Source: Progne subis subis (taxonomy: Eukaryota > Chordata > Aves > Passeriformes > Hirundinidae). Taken from it: 64,000 nt of DNA. Numbering within the stretch: the first letter of the stretch is position 1; each line of letters opens with the position of its first letter. Where the stretch lies: positions 129,974 through 193,973 of the forward strand of contig JAKJHU010000050.1 in NCBI GenBank assembly GCA_022316685.1, given 5' to 3'. Shown in pieces: positions 58,941 to 64,000 of the stretch. Below the pieces are notes generated by a model. That model made no database searches, was not told where the DNA came from, and was given only the letters and a program-made list of their open reading frames with translations. Both the position numbers and the translations under genes were made by a program.

Positions 58941-61281
58941 TTATAGTTATCTTGATCTCATGATTTTAAAAATCACATCCAAGTTGTCAAAAAACCCAAA
59001 ATCATTCTAAATAATGAAGTTGATTTTTCTGTCTGCCGTGTAATGGCTCATAACTTGTGCATTTTGTAATCAGTAATCATTTGTATGATAAGTACGACTG
59101 TTTGTAGGTCACGTAACACCTGCTCATCTGAAAAAGTATACCAGAGGACTGTGTCTTAACTGCCAGAATTTCACTGATACTTTACAAGTCTGCTACTGCT
59201 TTTCTTGTATCTTTGTGAACCAATTTCTATTTCAAAGCCATTTCTCCAACTGTTTAATTAGCAACCAGGTAGATTTAATTAATTAGCTAGTTAGATGTGA
59301 GTCATCAGGGGAAGCTGAAATGCAAATGGCTCTGCTGCTTCTTCACTTTCAAAAGGACAAAAACTGCTTTGCAAAAAAATCTTTATCTTTTTACTTCCTG
59401 TGGAAGAGTCTATGTGCACTGATGAAGCTAAGGATCTACAAATTTTCCATTATAAACTCTTCTTTGAGCTCCTGTGGCTTCTGAGCACTGAAATAATCCA
59501 CCTCAAGCTGAAACAGCCTACAAGGTCTCAGCTCAAAGGAATTTTATTTCCTTAGAGAACAGAGCAGTTGGAAAAAAAAAAAAAAAACAACTTCTGTAGG
59601 TATGGAAGGGTGGGTTTCTCTTTTTATCTTACCATTCTATAACTCAAAACCACTCATATTGGTTTTTTTTCAAATATGATCTTTTACCACCCAATAATAT
59701 ATATAGGAACTTAGCATCTTGTGCTTCAGTTAAAAATAAATAAATAAATAAAAGTTCCATAGCTGTGCAGCTGATGACACAACTTGAAATTCAATAATTC
59801 TTTGTGAGCAGTAACTGTTCCTTTGCACATTTTATTGCAGTGAAGAGCCTTAGGGATCCATGAAGCACACACTGCAGCAATGGGTTACACTAAGGCAGTT
59901 TTCCTGAGATAATATTTTTCAAGCACAGACCAAAGCAAATGAATACTGTAGTCACACTAAACTTTTCACCACACAGTAGCTTCTGCCACTGACACTTTTT
60001 GAAAACTAGTAAATAAAATGAAAATATTTTTGTGAGGAAGCACTTGGGTAACAAAAGGTGATCCACAAAGTGTAAGCAATTCTGCTTAAAACAGTCTGAA
60101 CTTCCCTCTACCAATTTATGGTTCCAGTTCAGACAAGCCTGGAATTGTAAGTACATTTGTTATTCTTTACAGCTATTCACTCTATAAATACTCTTTCATG
60201 TCCCAGTGATTTTATTTCTGGTTCAACAAATTCCTGTTGCATTTCAGTCATTTCTACTTTTTGTTCTCTTCTGTGTATTCATGACCTTCCTTACATCTGG
60301 TTAGTCCCATTTAATTCACCAAAGAGGAAGAAAAGGTCACACAGTCATTTTAGGAGTTAGACTCCAAGTATGGGTTTTCTGAAACCGTTTTGGTTTGTCT
60401 CAGTGTCAAGTTCAGTCTTTCAAAAAATTTAAGTGTGTAATTTTTCAGTTATGTAAAGATATAGCCTCTGCTTTATTGCCTCCTTTTCCCACAAAAGCAG
60501 ACAGAAAGTTGGTTGATATCTCAGAATGAGAAGAGGGAGTAGGGTGTATCAGCATATCCCAGGAAATGGTTTTTGATAGTATTTCTGTCTTACTATTGTC
60601 TTGCTTGTGCTCCAGGGCAGATCATTTGCTCAGTCAAAAGTTTGGGGTTTTCTCTGTAACAAAAGGACAATATTCTCATTCCTGATAAAGGACTTCAAGA
60701 GGTCCAGGACAATATTCTGCATTATTATCAAATGTTGCTCTTTCTGTGCAACTGGGTGTATATATAAAGTGTTTTTGAAGCATTTGCACATGATAAGGAA
60801 GTGTTAAGAATGCAAAACATTTGGCTGCAGACGTGTTACTTTATTGATGCTTTTCCTGGATACATTCCTGTTTCCTGTCCTGTGTTTCATACACAGGGGT
60901 GAAATGTAGCCTTCCAAATGGTGTCATGAAGAGGAGGAATCATCCAGTTCAGACAATCAATCAGAGTTACTAGGTGTCACACTGTAAGAGAATTTCACAA
61001 TTCAGTGTTTCATCTCAGTAAGATGGTAGAATTTGAACACTCCATAGGCAAAAAAAAAAAAAAAAAAAAAGAGGTTGATAAAAGTATTATTTAGATGTGT
61101 GAGCTCTCATAAGAATGGAAGCTTACATGCTTTCATGGGTGTGGCTTTTGCAGATCTGACCCTATTCCCTTGCCCAACAGCCAGATGTAGAAGAACCCGC
61201 ATGCATGGGTTTGCATACTTCCACCTTGCTCATATGAGATCTTCTGTAAGGATCAAGCACATTTGCAAGTCATCTGTAGAG
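58941..61281. other. AT-rich DNA, nothing recognised except simple repeats
   Basis: No gene supported. An (AAAT)n repeat is at 59731-59753, A-runs at about 59571-59587 and 61051-61070. A cluster of homeodomain-like TAATTA sites and an octamer lies at 59254-59327. Confidence 0.5.
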
Positions 61282-63357
61282 GATTATAGAATCATAGAAC
61301 CATTTAGGATGTAAAAGATTCTTAAGCTCATTGAGCACTTCTGAGTCCACCTCTAAACCATGTCCCTAAGTGGCACATCTACATGTCTTTTGAATACCTG
61401 CAGACAGGATGATTCCACCACTTCCCTGGACAATCTGTTCCAATGCCTGAAAACACTTGGTGAAGAAATTTTTCATTTAAGGTAGTTGTAGATAGCAAAA
61501 GGTCTCCTCTCAGCCTCCTTTTCTCCAGACTAACCAACACCAGTTTCTCATCAGACTTGTGCACCAGACCCTTTACCAGCTTTATTGTCCTTCTCTGGAC
61601 ATGCTCCAATAACTCAATGTCCTTCTTGTGGTGAGGAGTCCAAAACGGAACACACGATTTGAAATGCAGGCACACCAGATCTAAGTACGGGGCAATGATC
61701 ACTTCTCTGGTCCTGATGGCCCCACTATGGCTGATACAGTCCAGGATGCCCCTGGACTTCTTGGCCACCTGGGCACACTCCTGGCTCACGTCCAGCTAGG
61801 TGTTGACCAGAACCCCCAGTCTTTTCCCGATGGAGATCTTTCCAGCCACTCTGCCCCATGCCTGCAGCACTGCATGGGGTTGCTGTGACCCAAGTACAGG
61901 ACCTAGCATTTTGCCTTGTTGAAACTCAAACAGTTGGCCTCAGCCCATTGAACTAACCTCCTGACCAGATTCCTAAGTAAAGCCTTCCTACCTTCCAGCA
62001 GATCAACACTCCCACTCAACTTGATGTTATATTCAAATTGAGTGGCAGTACACTCAATCCCCTCATCCAGATCATTGATAAAGATAATAAACAAGACTGA
62101 CCCCACTATTGAGACCTGCAGGATATCATTTATGACCAGCTGCCAACTGAATTTATCTCCATTCACCACCACACTCTGGCCCCAGCATCTGGACAGATTT
62201 TAACCAATGAACAATGCACCCAAGCCATGAGCCGTCACTTTCTGCAGTAGAATACTGTGGTAAATGCTGTCAAAGTCCTTACTAATGTCCTAGTAGACAC
62301 CAGCCACAGACTTTTCCTCACCCACGTACTGGGTCGAGATCAGGTTTGTTAAGCAGGACTTGGCTTTTCCAAACCCCTGCCAGCTGATTCTGATCCCCTG
62401 GTTGTCCTGTAGGTGCTGCATGATGGCACTCAAGATGATCTTTTCCATAGCCTTCCCCAGCACCAAGGTCAGGCTGACAGACTTGTATTTCCCCAGACCT
62501 TTCTTCTAGCACTTTCTTGTATATGAGTGTCACGCTTGTAAACCTCCGGCCCACTGGAACCTCCTTGGTGAGACAAGACTTCTGATAAAGTGGTTTGGTG
62601 AGCACCTATGCCAGGTCTGTCAGTACCCTTGAATAGATACCATCTCATCCCATTGACCTGTGACCTGTGTGTCTGAGAGCAACAGATCACCAGATCATTT
62701 CTGTTGGGTTATGGGAGCTTCATTCTGCTCTCTGTCCTTGTCTCCCACTTGAGGGGCTGCATACCTAAAGAACAGCTGGTCTTACTGTTAAAGACTGAGG
62801 CAAAGAAATACTGCAACCTTTTCCTCATCTTTTGTCACTATGTTTCCTCCTGCATCCAATAAAGAGTGGAGATTCTCCTTTTATTCCTGATGTATTTCTA
62901 GACCCACTTCTACTGTCTTTTAAGTTCTGTTTAGTGCTTTTAATATCTCCTTGCATAACCTCATGAAATCCTTGTAGTCGCACTGAGTTGCTGCCCCTTC
63001 TTTCAAAGCTCATAAATTCTCCTTTATTTCCTGAGTTCCAGCCAAAACTCTCAGTTCAGCCAGGCTGGTCTCCTTCCACAACACCCTATCTTTCAGCCTG
63101 CTCCTAAGCCTGTAAGATTTCTTTCTTGAAGAATGTCCAGCCTTCCTGGACTCCTCTTTGCATTTCAGTACTGCCTTGCAGGGGAGTCTCCCAAGCAGTC
63201 TCCTAGATTAGCTAAAATCGCCTCTCTGGCAGTCCAAGGTTCTGCTACTACTCTTATCATTTTTTGATTTCTGTGCCCAGGACTGCTTCCAAGCATCACA
63301 TCACATCACTCACCTGTGATACTTTGTTCAAAATCAGTGAGTCCAGTAGGGTACCTT
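61282..63357 (-). mobile_element. CR1 LINE, about 2 kb of RT frame and 3' UTR
   Basis: The 3' end is at the left (plus strand TAGAATCATAGAACCATTTAGG), and the RT frame runs leftwards on the minus strand in several broken frames. The fragment at 61379-61789 is the end of ORF2 ([25 protein letters not shown]). That at 61903-62172 contains VLFIIFINDLDEGIE and a degenerate palm: the expected Phe-Ala-Asp-Asp reads Phe-Glu-Tyr-Asn. Upstream RT parts lie at 62318-62690, and 62825-63013 probably belongs to it. CR1 encodes an RT/endonuclease for its own spread; this copy is dead. Its 5' side is cut by an LTR at 63358. Confidence 0.9.
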
Positions 63358-64000
63358 TGTCGCAGTGTCCCTCACGCCTGGCAGGCATTGACCACAGGCT
63401 AGCTCAGTTCTGCACTGAGGCAAACTCAGATGGGTCGGGGTTACAGGCAGGGCGAGTAACCTCCTCCCAGTGGGTTTTTGGTTCCCTGCACTGGCAGATG
63501 GACCTGATGGCGTCACAACTAAGGCGGCGGAAAAAGGGTCAGCTCTCTTTGAGCAGGGTTAAAGGTGTTTTATTAAAGGGGAGTCTGGCAAGGAGCTCTG
63601 CCTCTCCGCCTCAGACCCTTGCTGCCCAGAGAGAGCCCAGATCAAATCCAAACCGAGACTTATAAACGGGGGAGGATCCAGGGGTGGTGACAACAGGTCA
63701 GCCAACCAGGGAACATGGGGGTGTAACAGGGGTGGTGTCAACTTCTGAACAAGGAACGCATCACAAGAGGGGAGAAGGGGATTCCCCAGGCACCAGCCTA
63801 TCACTTGACGCCTCCCCTGGATCTTTCCAGAATCCAGGGAAGGGTCCCGAAGTGACAGACAGGGCGACCAAGGTGGAGGGGGGGGGGGGCTGAATTGACA
63901 GGGACAGGTGTAGGGGAGAAATTATTGACATAAAACGTCTGGTTATATAACTAACTCATAGGAGGGAAACCATCACAGAACACGGGGCGGGGGGGGGGGG
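63358..64000 (-). repeat. Part of an LTR inserted in CR1, running off the window
   Basis: On the minus strand the sequence ends GACACTGCGACA at 63358, a typical LTR terminus, right where CR1 similarity stops. Going upstream on that strand it has a GC-rich U5, AATAAAACACC (about 63568-63578 on the plus strand as TTTTATT), a CAGAG-rich R region and TTATAAG (about 63660), a TATA-like box. No primer site follows its end, so it is a 3' or solo LTR. The outer part is cut by the window. A G homopolymer at 63878-63889 and again at the last 14 bases suggests difficult sequence ahead. Confidence 0.6.

Noticed and set aside
63264..63893. Plus- and minus-strand frames over CR1 and the LTR at the right edge
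   Set aside because: They cross the CR1-LTR boundary, so they cannot be one ancestral gene.
1..64000. Host protein-coding exons
   Set aside because: I looked for conserved-looking frames with splice-like borders outside the mobile elements and found none that resembled a known family; small exons of an unrecognised gene cannot be excluded.

Overview
This window looks like non-coding DNA from a bird, most likely a songbird. The evidence is several CR1 LINE pieces (three end in the avian-type ATTCTATGATT-like 3' end or its complement), class II endogenous retroviruses (ERVs) with short LTRs, a long LTR typical of birds, and an AT-rich background. I found no convincing host protein-coding exon, no functional RNA gene and no CRISPR array. 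The organism call is inference; no species-diagnostic gene is present.

Layout. 1-4255: AT-rich DNA with a 395-base pure-purine GGGAA satellite at 2733-3127. 4256-14393: the main structure, an env-less betaretrovirus-like provirus on the minus strand (LTRs 4262-4599 and 14050-14387, perfect 6-bp target duplication ATAACT). It reads, in transcription order, LTR, lysine-like primer site, gag, dUTPase-like/protease, reverse transcriptase, RNase H, integrase, LTR. Its protease-pol boundary is split by a second provirus on the plus strand (7497-10733). That one has its own LTRs, a tRNA-Phe primer site, a gag with an alpharetrovirus-like start and PPPY late motif, no pol at all, and a gamma-type env remnant. 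Both proviruses carry stops and frameshifts and cannot make a complete protein set.

14953-15081: a 5S rRNA pseudogene followed directly by 31 bases that also occur at 1351-1381. 16630-17200: a CR1 3' end. 17201-26251: AT-rich DNA without recognisable genes. 26252-29432: a large imperfect palindrome made of two inverted copies of a roughly 1.5-kb repeat; the right copy is bracketed by about 60-base terminal inverted repeats. 35910-36584: a solo LTR. 42860-43580, 58700-58940 and 61282-63357: further CR1 pieces. 63358-64000: part of another LTR inserted in the last CR1 and running off the window. The rest is AT-rich intergenic or intronic sequence with microsatellites.

The most unusual points are: (1) the inserted inner provirus has LTRs that differ from each other more (16 substitutions plus 4 gaps by hand alignment) than those of the outer provirus that contains it (about 7 substitutions), the reverse of simple expectation; (2) the inner provirus runs antisense through the outer one; (3) the palindrome; and (4) the 5S pseudogene fused to a duplicated local sequence.
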